A DNA stretch of 64,000 bases from Maribacter flavus (GTDB lineage Bacteria; Bacteroidota; Bacteroidia; Flavobacteriales; Flavobacteriaceae): positions 2,161,857-2,225,856 of the forward strand of contig NZ_VUOE01000001.1 of NCBI RefSeq assembly GCF_008386635.1, in the 5' to 3' direction. A model generated the notes under the pieces. The model had not been told where the DNA came from. It did not search any database and saw nothing but the letters and a program-made list of their open reading frames with translations. Positions 16,734-25,803 of this stretch are shown in pieces. Position 1 is the stretch's first letter. The number at the start of each line of letters is the position of its first letter. A program made the position numbers and the translations under genes.

Positions 16734-18776
16734 GTGAACAGGTCAACCTTTTTAGAAGAAGCAAGGGACATTATTTTCAAAAACCTATCTAATGAACAAT
16801 TTGGGGTATCCGAACTGGCGGATGCCGTGCACATGAGCAGGTCCAATTTGCTTCGGAAAATAAAAAAGGAAACCCAATTATCTGCAAGTCAGTTTATACG
16901 TAAAATTAGATTGGAAGAGGCCGTGAATTTGTTAAAGGAAACCGATTCTACGGTATCCGAGGTTTCTTATCAAATAGGTTTTGGAAGTCCCTCATACTTT
17001 ATAAAATGCTTTAGGGAAGAATATGGTTTTTCTCCAGGGGAAATACATAAGGAGATGGAGTTGTCTTTGCCCCCACAACAGGTCAACGACAAACAACGGC
17101 GTTATTTTTGGCCGGTTGTTGCCATTGTTGGAGTTTTGCTAATCATGGCCGCTTATTTTTTTATTTCCAAAAAAGAGCCAAATCAATCGGTGATATTGGA
17201 GAAATCCATTGCTGTGCTTCCATTTAAAAATGAGAGTAGTGATTCTACCAACCTTTATTTTGTAAATGGGCTTATGGAATCTGCCTTGAACAATCTTCAA
17301 AAAATTGAGGATTTAAAGGTTATTAGCAGGACTTCCGTCGAAAAATATAGAAGAACCCAAAAAAATGTGCAGGAGATTGCCCAGGAACTTAATGTGAACT
17401 ATTTGGTAGAGGGTAGTGGCCAAAGAGTTGGAAATACGATTTTGCTTCATATACAATTGATAGATGCAACAACGGATACCCCTATATGGTCTGAACAGTA
17501 CAATCAAGAAGTGGTGGATATTTTTAGCCTACAGAATGATGTAGCCAAACGGATCGCAGATGCTATCAAAGCCGTGGTAACGCCCGCAGAGTTGGCCCAA
17601 ATTGAAAAGAAACCCACAGATAACCTTGAGGCTTACGAGTATTACTTGAGAGCATTAGACCCTTACTATTTAAAAACCAAAGAAGGTCTGGAGGAGGCCA
17701 TTCCCTTGTTTGAAAAGGCAGTTGAACATGACCCAACCTTTGCATTGGCCTACGCCAATTTGGCCATCTCCTATTATTTTCTGGATATCAATCGAAGGCA
17801 GAAAAACTACACAGAGCTCATCAACAATTATGCGGATAAAGCCCTTTTATACGATGCTAAAAACGATGTTAGCCTTATTGCCAAGGCTCTATATTATGTG
17901 CATACGGATGAATATAGGTTAGCTGTTCCCCATCTGGAAAAGGCGTTGGAATATAATCCCAATTCGGCTGATGTGGTTCAGGTTTTGTCTACTTTATACA
18001 ACAGCTATATACCGGATACTGCCAAATATTTAAAATATGCCCTCATAGGTATCCAACTGGATATCGCTGCCAATGACTCTGTTGCCAAAAGTTATATTTA
18101 CCTAACACTAAGTAATGCACTTGCACAAACAGGATTCATAAAAGAAGCTTCAAAATATATAGACAAGTCCCTTGAATTTGATCCAAAGAACGCTTATGCC
18201 CCTTACTTGAAGGCTTATATTAAGTATGCCGAAAATGGTGATATGGAGCAAACCAAAAAAAGCTTGATAAAGGAACTGGAAAAGGATAGTACCCGTCTGG
18301 ATATTCTACAGGAAGTGGCAAAGCTCCATTATTTTCAAAGGGATTATGAAGGTGCTTACACTTATTATAAAGCCTTTGTTGAAGCTAGAAATCAAAATAA
18401 TCTAAAAATATACCCACAAGAAGACCTGAAGATTAGTTTAACGTATTCCAAGGTGGGAAAGGAAGAAAAGGCAAGGGAGTTTTATAATGCCTATGCCATT
18501 TATTGCGAACAAGATGTATCCATGTATAAAAGTGCCAGTATCGCTATGAAATATTCTTATGACGGAAGAATTGACGAAGCTATTGACGAACTTAAGAATT
18601 TCGCCACTCAAGACCACTTTCAATATTGGATATTATTGTTTTTGGAAGAAGATCCGCTCATTGAACCCCTTAAGACCCATCCAAAGTACGCTGAGACCAT
18701 TCAAAAAATAAAAGACCGTTTTTGGGAAAATCAGTCGAAGTTAAGGGAAACCTTGGAACACGAAGGTCTACTTTAG
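16734..18776 (+). CDS. Membrane-anchored AraC-type regulator with TPR sensor domain
   Basis: 680 residues, GTG start (no in-frame ATG precedes the domain). Residues 1-110 are an AraC double helix-turn-helix (FGVSELADAVHMSRSNLLRK, then SEVSYQIGFGSPSYFIKCF). A transmembrane helix at about 121-143 (YFWPVVAIVGVLLIMAAYFF) follows, and then a FlgO/TolB-like domain (KSIAVLPFKNESSDSTNLYF, YLVEGSGQRVG) and TPR repeats (EAIPLFEKAVEHDPTFALAY and others) outside. This is the topology of CadC-like one-component regulators: cytoplasmic DNA binding, periplasmic sensing. It is divergent from the outer-membrane protein operon. The signal sensed is unknown. Confidence 0.87.
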   Translation: MNRSTFLEEARDIIFKNLSNEQFGVSELADAVHMSRSNLLRKIKKETQLSASQFIRKIRLEEAVNLLKETDSTVSEVSYQIGFGSPSYFIKCFREEYGFSPGEIHKEMELSLPPQQVNDKQRRYFWPVVAIVGVLLIMAAYFFISKKEPNQSVILEKSIAVLPFKNESSDSTNLYFVNGLMESALNNLQKIEDLKVISRTSVEKYRRTQKNVQEIAQELNVNYLVEGSGQRVGNTILLHIQLIDATTDTPIWSEQYNQEVVDIFSLQNDVAKRIADAIKAVVTPAELAQIEKKPTDNLEAYEYYLRALDPYYLKTKEGLEEAIPLFEKAVEHDPTFALAYANLAISYYFLDINRRQKNYTELINNYADKALLYDAKNDVSLIAKALYYVHTDEYRLAVPHLEKALEYNPNSADVVQVLSTLYNSYIPDTAKYLKYALIGIQLDIAANDSVAKSYIYLTLSNALAQTGFIKEASKYIDKSLEFDPKNAYAPYLKAYIKYAENGDMEQTKKSLIKELEKDSTRLDILQEVAKLHYFQRDYEGAYTYYKAFVEARNQNNLKIYPQEDLKISLTYSKVGKEEKAREFYNAYAIYCEQDVSMYKSASIAMKYSYDGRIDEAIDELKNFATQDHFQYWILLFLEEDPLIEPLKTHPKYAETIQKIKDRFWENQSKLRETLEHEGLL

Positions 18777-18865
18777 TTAAAACTGAAATTCTATTTTAGG
18801 GGTAAGTAATTTAGATCCGAATTGTTTCAGATGGTTTATTTTTGACTTTTAACTCAATAATTCCA

Positions 18866-21800
18866 ATGGCCAACAAATCACTTTTTACGCTTCTTTTTTC
18901 TACTTTTTTTATAGTTACGTGCTTTGCCCAACAAATCGATTTTTCAAAACTACAGAACCTAAAAATTAGGAACGTGGGGCCTGCAAATATGAGTGGCAGG
19001 ATAACGGCCATAGATGTGGTAACCGAAAATCCAAATATCATGTATATAGGTGCTGCCTCCGGTGGGGTATGGAAATCCGAGAATGGTGGTTCTGCATGGA
19101 GTCCAGTTTTTGATGACCAGCCCACACAGAATATTGGAGCTTTGGCCATACAGCAAAGCAATCCCAATGTGATTTGGGTAGGTACCGGCGAAGGAAATCC
19201 TAGAAATTCCATGAACTTGGGCATGGGAATTTTCAAAAGCGAGGACGGAGGAAAAAGTTGGAAGCATTTGGGACTGGAAGCTACCAGGACTATCCACAGA
19301 ATTGTTATCGACCCTACTGATCCAGATATTGTCTATGTGGGTGCCATGGGCGATCCTTTTACGGACAACCCAAATAGGGGACTTTACAAAACCGTCGATG
19401 GCGGTGCCCATTGGGAGAAAATTCTATTTACCAATGAAAAATCGGGCGTTGCGGATATGGTCATGGACCAAAGGAATCCCAAGAAATTGTTCGTGGCCTT
19501 GTACGAGCACGAACGTACCCCGTATTATTTTACATCGGGAGGGGAAGGCTCCGGACTTTTTGTGAGCGAGGACGCAGGAAAAAACTGGAGGAAATTGGGT
19601 GCCGATGCAGGCCTGCCTTCTGGCGATTTGGGCCGAATCGGGCTGGCGATTGCCCCTTCCAACCCCAATAGGATGTATGCCAAGATAGAGGCGAAAAAAA
19701 ATGCCATTTACCGAAGCGACGACGCAGGAACACATTGGGAAATCATCAATGATACGCCCAAATTTGCTAACAACCGACCTTTTTACTTTCAGGACTTGGC
19801 GGTGGATACGGAGGATGCCGATCGGGTCTATAATATATATCAGCCCTTATCCGTCAGTTATGATGGGGCAGCAACTTTCGATACCATCCCCATGATTCCC
19901 GCCGATGAGACCAAGGGTATCCATGCAGATTTTCATGCCTTTTGGGTCAATCCCAAGGATGCAAAGCATTTTATTATTGGGGGCGATGGTGGTTTGGGCA
20001 TTACGCATGACCATGGAAAAAGCTGGTATTTTCCAGAGACCATTCCTGTGGCGCAGTTCTATCATGTAGGTGTGGATAATGACCGCCCGTATAATGTGTA
20101 TGGCGGCATGCAGGACAATGGCAATTGGTCCGGCCCTGCATATACCTGGAAACGCGGGGGCATCCGTACGCTCTATTGGCAGTATTTGGTGGGTGGTGAT
20201 GGTTTTGACATTTCACCCGATTTGGACAACTCCCGTTTTGGCTACGGTTCCTCACAAAATGGAAATTTGTATCGGTACGATAAATTGACAGGCTATTACG
20301 TAAGCATTCAACCGCCCGCCCCCGATCTAAAAACTGAGCTGCGCTTTAATTGGAACGCTGGTTTTGCACGGGACCCGTTCAACCCCAATGCGGCCTACTA
20401 CGGTTCCCAGTTCGTGCATTTTACTCCGGACAAAGGGTCCACTTGGAAGGTTGTCTCACCGGACCTGTCCACCAATAATCCGGCATACCAAAAAGGGGAT
20501 TATGGCGGTCTTACGCTGGATATTTCCGGGGCGGAACGTTATAGTTCCATCCTCACCATAGCGCCTAGCCAACTAGACGAGAAGTTGATTTGGGCAGGTA
20601 CGGATGACGGTCAGGTGCAATTGACCACGGACGGTGGAAAGACATGGACCAATCTCACTTCCAATGTAACCGATTTGCCAGAAGAAGGGTGGATTGCACA
20701 GATTCAGGCATCGACCTATAACAAAGGAACCGCTTGGATGGTGGTGAACAATTATAGAAAGGGCGATTATGCGCCTTATCTTTTTAAGACCGATGACTTT
20801 GGTAAGACATGGCAGCGAATGGTAAACGGTAAAACGGTACGTGGGTATGCCCTCACCGTTATCCAAGATCCCGTAGAACCCAATCTGGTTTTTCTGGGGA
20901 CGGAGCACGGACTTTGGATCAGTGCCGATGAAGGCCAAACCTGGTCGCAGTTCAAAAATGGTTTTCCTTCCGTATCTACGATGGATTTAAAAATTCAGGA
21001 AACGGAATCCGCTTTGATCGTAGGAACTTTTGGAAGGGCCATTTGGGTGCTGGACGATTTGTTGTCCTTACGCGAAATCGCGGCAAACCGATTGAAGGAC
21101 GGACTGACCGCCCTGCCCATGAACGATGCGGTACAGGTTAAAGGACTCTTTATAAATCCGCCGGGAAATATCTGGACCGGGTTCCACACCACTTTTGAGG
21201 GCGAGAACAAGGTCTTTCAAAAAACCGAAATCCCCTTTTACCTTTCGGAAGTACCCAAGCAGGGTGAAATCATTAAGGCCGATATTTTTGATCATCAAGG
21301 CAATAACATCAATTCGGTGGAAACCAAAGATTTCAAAGTTGGATTGAATTACGTGCTCTGGAAATTGGACGAAAAGTCAAGTTCCCTACCAGGTTCCTGG
21401 ACGGACGATTTTTCCAGGGATATCCCCGTGCTGCCGGGAGACTATACCATCGTCTTGAAGTATGGAAATGTATCCGATACTACAAAAGTAAGGGTAATCT
21501 CTGATCCACGTTTCGATTTGGACGAGGAAGTAGACCGCCAGTTGTACAAGTATAGAAAAGGGGCCGATGAGCAGGTAAAACGGATTTCATGGAAACTTAC
21601 ATCCATTAATGAAAAGCAGAAAAAGGTGGAAAAGCTACTTAAGCTAGTCTCAGATGCATCGGGGAAATCGAACGCTTCCTTACAACGAAAAATCGACCGA
21701 ATGAATACGGATTTAAAAGCCTTAAAAGCAAAAGGGCAGACCCCAAGACCGGAACGTCAGGTGGGGGCTTGGCAATCCTTTGAAACATCGGCCTATTCAA

Positions 21801-21997
21801 AAATTAGGGAAGTCCTACAGATTGCTGCCGCCCAGACCACGGAACCATCCAAACAGCATTGGGAGACCCTAGAGCAGGCGAAGGGGTTGATTTCTGATTT
21901 TTCGACCCAGGTAGACCGATTTATGCAAAAAGAATGGTCCTCTTTTGAAAGCGATATTAAAAATTCAGGTTTTAATTTGGATATGGAAAAAGAGTAA
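18866..21997 (+). CDS. Exported BNR/VPS10-type beta-propeller protein
   Basis: 1043 residues from the ATG at 18866, which opens a signal peptide (KSLFTLLFSTFFIVTCFAQ); a TTG 24 bases earlier is less likely. The mature protein is built of BNR/sortilin-type propeller blades with Asp-box motifs: SENGGSAWSP, SEDGGKSWKHLG, TVDGGAHWEK, SEDAGKNWRKLG, SDDAGTHWEI, TTDGGKTWTN and KTDDFGKTWQRM. The C-terminal 250 residues are a beta domain followed by a helical tail with coiled-coil character (KQKKVEKLLKLVSD). Such proteins are common in Bacteroidota and often called VPS10-domain glycosyl hydrolases, though no catalytic activity is shown. It follows the regulator by 89 bp and may be read separately. Confidence 0.85.
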   Translation: MANKSLFTLLFSTFFIVTCFAQQIDFSKLQNLKIRNVGPANMSGRITAIDVVTENPNIMYIGAASGGVWKSENGGSAWSPVFDDQPTQNIGALAIQQSNPNVIWVGTGEGNPRNSMNLGMGIFKSEDGGKSWKHLGLEATRTIHRIVIDPTDPDIVYVGAMGDPFTDNPNRGLYKTVDGGAHWEKILFTNEKSGVADMVMDQRNPKKLFVALYEHERTPYYFTSGGEGSGLFVSEDAGKNWRKLGADAGLPSGDLGRIGLAIAPSNPNRMYAKIEAKKNAIYRSDDAGTHWEIINDTPKFANNRPFYFQDLAVDTEDADRVYNIYQPLSVSYDGAATFDTIPMIPADETKGIHADFHAFWVNPKDAKHFIIGGDGGLGITHDHGKSWYFPETIPVAQFYHVGVDNDRPYNVYGGMQDNGNWSGPAYTWKRGGIRTLYWQYLVGGDGFDISPDLDNSRFGYGSSQNGNLYRYDKLTGYYVSIQPPAPDLKTELRFNWNAGFARDPFNPNAAYYGSQFVHFTPDKGSTWKVVSPDLSTNNPAYQKGDYGGLTLDISGAERYSSILTIAPSQLDEKLIWAGTDDGQVQLTTDGGKTWTNLTSNVTDLPEEGWIAQIQASTYNKGTAWMVVNNYRKGDYAPYLFKTDDFGKTWQRMVNGKTVRGYALTVIQDPVEPNLVFLGTEHGLWISADEGQTWSQFKNGFPSVSTMDLKIQETESALIVGTFGRAIWVLDDLLSLREIAANRLKDGLTALPMNDAVQVKGLFINPPGNIWTGFHTTFEGENKVFQKTEIPFYLSEVPKQGEIIKADIFDHQGNNINSVETKDFKVGLNYVLWKLDEKSSSLPGSWTDDFSRDIPVLPGDYTIVLKYGNVSDTTKVRVISDPRFDLDEEVDRQLYKYRKGADEQVKRISWKLTSINEKQKKVEKLLKLVSDASGKSNASLQRKIDRMNTDLKALKAKGQTPRPERQVGAWQSFETSAYSKIREVLQIAAAQTTEPSKQHWETLEQAKGLISDFSTQVDRFMQKEWSSFESDIKNSGFNLDMEKE

Positions 21998-22009
21998 CTA
22001 TAAACTTTC

Positions 22010-22144
22010 TGTCACTTCGAGTGAATTTTCGAGGTACGAGAAAATTTGTATCGAGAAGCAATCGGGCCAAAAAGGAGCCTGCCCTGAGCGAAGCCGAAGG
22101 GTTCTTGATACAACGTCTCTTCCAGGACGCCACTCGAACTGACA
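22010..22144. repeat. CTTCGAGTG palindromic repeat, copy 1
   Basis: 135 bp bounded by TGTCACTTCGAGTG and CACTCGAACTGACA, which are inverted copies with one mismatch. Inside is a second inverted pair, GTATCGAGAA and TTCTTGATAC, enclosing CCCTGAGCGAAGCCGAAGGG, itself a known type of flavobacterial palindrome. The following 40 bases (to 22184) are repeated after copy 2, so the tandem unit is 183 bp. Confidence 0.85.
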
Positions 22145-22192
22145 ACGGGTTTTTTATGGCGGATTTCCTCGTAATAATTTTTATCGCCTTGC

Positions 22193-22327
22193 TGTCTCTT
22201 CGAGTGAATTTTCAAGGAACGAGAAAATTTGTATCGAGAAGCACTTGAGTAAACAAGGAGCCTGCCCTGAGCGAAGCCGAAGGGTTCTCGATACAGCGTC
22301 TCTTCCAGGACGCCACTCGAACTGACA
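22193..22327. repeat. CTTCGAGTG palindromic repeat, copy 2
   Basis: Same length (135 bp) and orientation as copy 1, with ends TGTCTCTTCGAGTG and CACTCGAACTGACA and the internal pair GTATCGAGAA / TTCTCGATAC. It ends 49 bp before the start codon of the GIY-YIG gene. Confidence 0.85.
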
Positions 22328-22376
22328 ATCGGTTTTTTATGGCGGATTTCCTGGTAATAATTCGTACTTTATTTAA

Positions 22377-22667
22377 ATGAAAATATACGTTGTTTACATT
22401 CTTGAGTGTTCCGATGGAACTTGTTACACGGGAATTACATCCGATTTGGAAAAACGATTGGAATCCCATAAAAGCGGAAAATATAAGGATAGCTACACAT
22501 CTTCAAGACTACCCGTTAAGCTAGCGTATTTTTGTGAATTTACGGAAGCCGCAATGGCAATCCAGACTGAAAAACAGATTAAAAAATGGTCCAAAGCCAA
22601 AAAGAAGGCTTTAATCTTGGGGCAATTCGACGACTTGCCGAACCTTGCCAAGAAAAAATTCAATTAA
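22377..22667 (+). CDS. Small GIY-YIG nuclease-family protein
   Basis: 96 residues, ATG at 22377. The GIY-YIG domain fills the protein: VYILECSDGTCYTGITSDLE holds both signature tyrosine regions (VYI and YTG), followed by the catalytic-type Arg and the helix KRLESHKSGK, then a conserved Glu in TEKQIKKWSKAKKKALI. This is the UPF0213/YhbQ-like group. The domain cleaves DNA in larger enzymes; stand-alone members are poorly characterised. Its placing is unusual: two copies of a palindromic repeat end 49 bp upstream and a third begins 6 bp downstream, all in the same orientation, as if gene and repeats form one unit. Confidence 0.9.
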   Translation: MKIYVVYILECSDGTCYTGITSDLEKRLESHKSGKYKDSYTSSRLPVKLAYFCEFTEAAMAIQTEKQIKKWSKAKKKALILGQFDDLPNLAKKKFN

Positions 22668-22673
22668 CCGCTC

Positions 22674-22790
22674 TGTCACTTCGAGTGTTTTCAAACGAAC
22701 GGTAGTGAAGTTGAAAACGTATCGAGAAGCTTTGGGACACAAAAAGGTTCTCGATACAACGTCTCTTCCAGGACGCCACTCGAACTGACA
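22674..22790. repeat. CTTCGAGTG palindromic repeat, copy 3
   Basis: 117 bp with ends TGTCACTTCGAGTG and CACTCGAACTGACA. It keeps GTATCGAGAA / TTCTCGATAC and the block CAACGTCTCTTCCAGGACGC, but lacks the inner CCCTGAGC palindrome and has a different left part (TTTTCAAACGAACGG). It starts 6 bp after the GIY-YIG stop codon. Confidence 0.85.
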
Positions 22791-22838
22791 TTTGGTTTAT
22801 TAAAGGCGGTTTTTCTCCTATGAAAATGTGTGAAGGAT

Positions 22839-24287
22839 TTACCCTAATACCGCTTCAGCCTCAATTTCCACCATATAGCCTTTGCCCACCAATTTGGCCT
22901 CCACCAAGGTATTTGCCGGATTGATGTCTTTAAACCGCTCTCCATGCGCGCGGGCCACAGCTTCCCAATCGGATAACTCGTTCACAAAAATTCGGGTACG
23001 GATTACATCGTTCAACGAACCTCCAAAAGAGGTAATAGCTCCTTCAATTTTATCGATGATGAAATGGGTCTGAGCCGCTGGATCGTTCCCGCCAATCAAT
23101 AGATTTCCATGGGTGGCGGTCGTCCCAGAAACATGGATTCTGTTATCCACTTTTACGGCCCTGCAGTATCCGGCGTAATCCTCCCATTCCGTACCGCTAA
23201 AAATCTGTTCGCGATTGTGTCCGGTTTTTATCGGCGTAAACGCTTTTGGAATGGTTTCCAAGTGGTCGCTGAGGTCGCCTGATGCGGTCAAGAAGGGAGG
23301 CTTTCGGTACTCGTCCCCACAGTCACCCGGAATCATTTTTAATTCCTCCAACGCATTTTTGATGTTTTCCATGTCGGAAGGATCCAAGGTGATGTCCAAC
23401 ATGCTTCGGTTGTCCTGTATGTGTTCACTTTTACCCAAACGCGCTCCAACGATGACGGCGGCCACGGCTGGATTTTCAAGGATGTACCTCGTAGCGATAT
23501 TGGCAATGGAGACCTTGTGTTTGTCCGCTACCGTGCGTACGGTTTTCAACACGTACTGGTAAGGTTCCCACCCCCCGGCGGAATCGATGAAGCGCTTGTA
23601 CTTCATCTGTGACCAAGTGTTCAACTCCTCCTGTTTGGGCTCGGGTTTGCCTAACCAGGCATCGGTCAGAAATCCGCCCGCCAATGTACCAAAGGCCAAT
23701 AATTTTACATTGTATTGGGTACAGACCGCGGACATGTTTCCTCGGGCACGTTGGTCTATCAAGGAATGGCACACCTGATTGCACACAATGGGAATACCGC
23801 TGGCCAGGGCAATGCGCAAATGGGCCGCATCAAAATTGGTAACGCCCAAATGTTTTATGAGCCCTTCGTCCTTTAGTTTCTTCAAATAGATCAACCCGTC
23901 CAACCAACTGGGATCTGGATAGTACCATGCATGAAATTGCATGAGGTCAATGGAAGTCTGCTGCATCCTTTCCAGGGCCGTATTGACCGCTTCACGGACA
24001 GCCGCTCGGGTAATCTTCCCCGGTTTGGGTACCCATTTGGTAAAAAGTTGAACAGCGTTTTTATCTGTAAGGTTGTTTTTAAAAGTACCTGCAATGATTT
24101 CGCTGGAGCCGTAATGGTCGGCCATATCAAAGGAAGTCAGTCCGGCATCCAGATACGGTTGCATGTATTTAGCCGTTTCCACGGGATCCAAGGTAGTTCC
24201 GTGCCGTTCCATATCGGCAATTTGCCAAAGTCCGGTCACTACACGTGAAATTTCCAGACCATCCGCTAACGCTATCGTTTTTTGCAT
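22839..24287 (-). CDS. Aldo/keto reductase fused to a RidA-like domain
   Basis: 482 residues. Residues 1 to about 335 are an aldo/keto reductase barrel with the full catalytic tetrad: Asp and Tyr in SFDMADHYGSSE, Lys in LFTKWVPKPG, His in LMQFHAWYYPD; VIVGARLGKSEHI is the NADPH-binding end. Residues about 350-482 are a RidA (YjgF/UK114) domain, with NDVIRTRIFVNEL holding the Arg that binds the substrate carboxylate and MVEIEAEAVLG the C-terminal Glu. RidA proteins hydrolyse reactive enamines/imines from amino-acid metabolism. The fusion suggests reduction and imine clearance on one pathway. The gene lies 3 bp after the permease in a three-gene operon. Confidence 0.9.
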   Translation of the reverse strand: MQKTIALADGLEISRVVTGLWQIADMERHGTTLDPVETAKYMQPYLDAGLTSFDMADHYGSSEIIAGTFKNNLTDKNAVQLFTKWVPKPGKITRAAVREAVNTALERMQQTSIDLMQFHAWYYPDPSWLDGLIYLKKLKDEGLIKHLGVTNFDAAHLRIALASGIPIVCNQVCHSLIDQRARGNMSAVCTQYNVKLLAFGTLAGGFLTDAWLGKPEPKQEELNTWSQMKYKRFIDSAGGWEPYQYVLKTVRTVADKHKVSIANIATRYILENPAVAAVIVGARLGKSEHIQDNRSMLDITLDPSDMENIKNALEELKMIPGDCGDEYRKPPFLTASGDLSDHLETIPKAFTPIKTGHNREQIFSGTEWEDYAGYCRAVKVDNRIHVSGTTATHGNLLIGGNDPAAQTHFIIDKIEGAITSFGGSLNDVIRTRIFVNELSDWEAVARAHGERFKDINPANTLVEAKLVGKGYMVEIEAEAVLG

Positions 24288-24290
24288 GTT

Positions 24291-25778
24291 TTATTCTTCG
24301 GGAAGTTGTAAAAATCGTTCTTTCAAAAGGGGTTCATTTTTTTTCAGTCGGACCCAATTATAGACAAAGATAGCACTTGCCACGCCCATGACGATGCCCC
24401 AAATGGGGGTGGAGTGAAAATACCAAGCTTTGGTCTCCGCCATCATATCCTTATAGGTATGGATGATCAAAAAGGCCGATAACGATCCAATACCCATCCA
24501 GCCTATGAGAAGCTGCATCGTTCTATTTTTCAGGACACCAATTCGCTTTGCGATTTCAGGATTTAGTTTTCCGATGGAAACCAAAGTAATGCACATCAAT
24601 AAAAAATTCACCATCATGGAAGTGACCATGATATCGATGCCCAAAAAGAAATCGCCCGCAAAATGGGAGCCCAACACCCCGATGCTGGCCATGCCACCTG
24701 CCGCCCAAAGGGCAACGTGCGGGGTTTGCTTTTTAGGGTGTATTTTGGAAACGGCCTTGGGAAAAATACCGTCCTTCGCCCATGCGAACATCAATCTGGA
24801 GACGGACAAAAGCATTGCCGGCAGGTCATTGATCAAGGCAATGGCCGCTCCGGCCAAAATGGCGATTCCCAGACCAGAGGGCAATACATAACTTAAAAGG
24901 CCCGGCGCGGAAATGTCCTTACTCATGGCTTCCTGGGCCACATAGCTCCACGGAACGATGTGGTATACCGATGCGGCGAACAAAAAGTAAAACAACCCCA
25001 CGCCAAAAATGGCCAGTAGAATGGCCGTGGGTAGTGATTTTGTCGGGTTTTTGGCCTCACCGCCTGCCTGCGCAATGGAGTCGAACCCTATAAAACTGGA
25101 GAACAATAGGGCTGCGGCCGATAAGAAGATGCGCCAGTCAAAATCGGTGTGCCGGGTGGGTTGAAAAGTGATTCCGGTCCTGTTTTTAAGCGCCAAAAGG
25201 AAATCAGAGGTATCGTATATCAACCCGGCAACAATGACGATACCTCCCAGCCCAAACATGAGGAACATCATGGGCAAAACAATACGCTCGTAACTTTTAA
25301 TACCTTGAATGTTGATAGCCACAAAAGCCCAAATTAGGCTTAATGCGATGGTCACCCTGATCCATCCTACTTCCAAACTTTGTGAGACTCCTTCCCAACC
25401 CAAGGCCAGGGTGACATCCCTGATGAAGGGAACGGTTACATAGGCTATAACACCAATGACAATGGAAAGTCCGAACCACTGTGAAAAACTGGCAATAAAA
25501 CCTAGATAAGGGTTAAGACCCCTGCTGGCGTAAATGTAGCTGCCACCGGCCCGAGGCATGGCCGAACCCAAAATTCCATATGCCAAAGCGGCAAACAATG
25601 CGGGTATGGCAGCAAAGGCAAAGGCTGGTAAAACGTAGGGCCCAATACCGGGAACATTTCGTTGGATCATAAAGGGCACCACGTTGATGGAAGCACCTAA
25701 CATGGAACATACACCCGTGGCCGTGAGGGCCAATAGTCCCATTTGGCGGGCCAGTTTCTTTGGTTTGGCATTGAACAT
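24291..25778 (-). CDS. APC-superfamily amino acid permease
   Basis: 495 residues with twelve membrane helices. The family start GLLALTATGVCSMLGASINV, the segment MPRAGGSYIYASRGLNPYLG (helix 2-3 region with the conserved GGxYxY) and SFIGFDSIAQAGGEAKNPTK (helix 6) are typical of APC amino acid transporters. Substrate is not predictable. It stands 25 bp after the DUF885 gene and 3 bp before the AKR-RidA gene, so an operon for uptake and breakdown of a peptide-derived amino compound is plausible. Confidence 0.88.
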   Translation of the reverse strand: MFNAKPKKLARQMGLLALTATGVCSMLGASINVVPFMIQRNVPGIGPYVLPAFAFAAIPALFAALAYGILGSAMPRAGGSYIYASRGLNPYLGFIASFSQWFGLSIVIGVIAYVTVPFIRDVTLALGWEGVSQSLEVGWIRVTIALSLIWAFVAINIQGIKSYERIVLPMMFLMFGLGGIVIVAGLIYDTSDFLLALKNRTGITFQPTRHTDFDWRIFLSAAALLFSSFIGFDSIAQAGGEAKNPTKSLPTAILLAIFGVGLFYFLFAASVYHIVPWSYVAQEAMSKDISAPGLLSYVLPSGLGIAILAGAAIALINDLPAMLLSVSRLMFAWAKDGIFPKAVSKIHPKKQTPHVALWAAGGMASIGVLGSHFAGDFFLGIDIMVTSMMVNFLLMCITLVSIGKLNPEIAKRIGVLKNRTMQLLIGWMGIGSLSAFLIIHTYKDMMAETKAWYFHSTPIWGIVMGVASAIFVYNWVRLKKNEPLLKERFLQLPEE

Positions 25779-25803
25779 TACGATAGGAAATTTACAGTTA
25801 TCG

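Noticed and set aside
22010..22790. Repeats around the GIY-YIG gene as a CRISPR array
   Set aside because: Units are long, palindromic and differ internally; there are no short spacers of even length and no cas genes.
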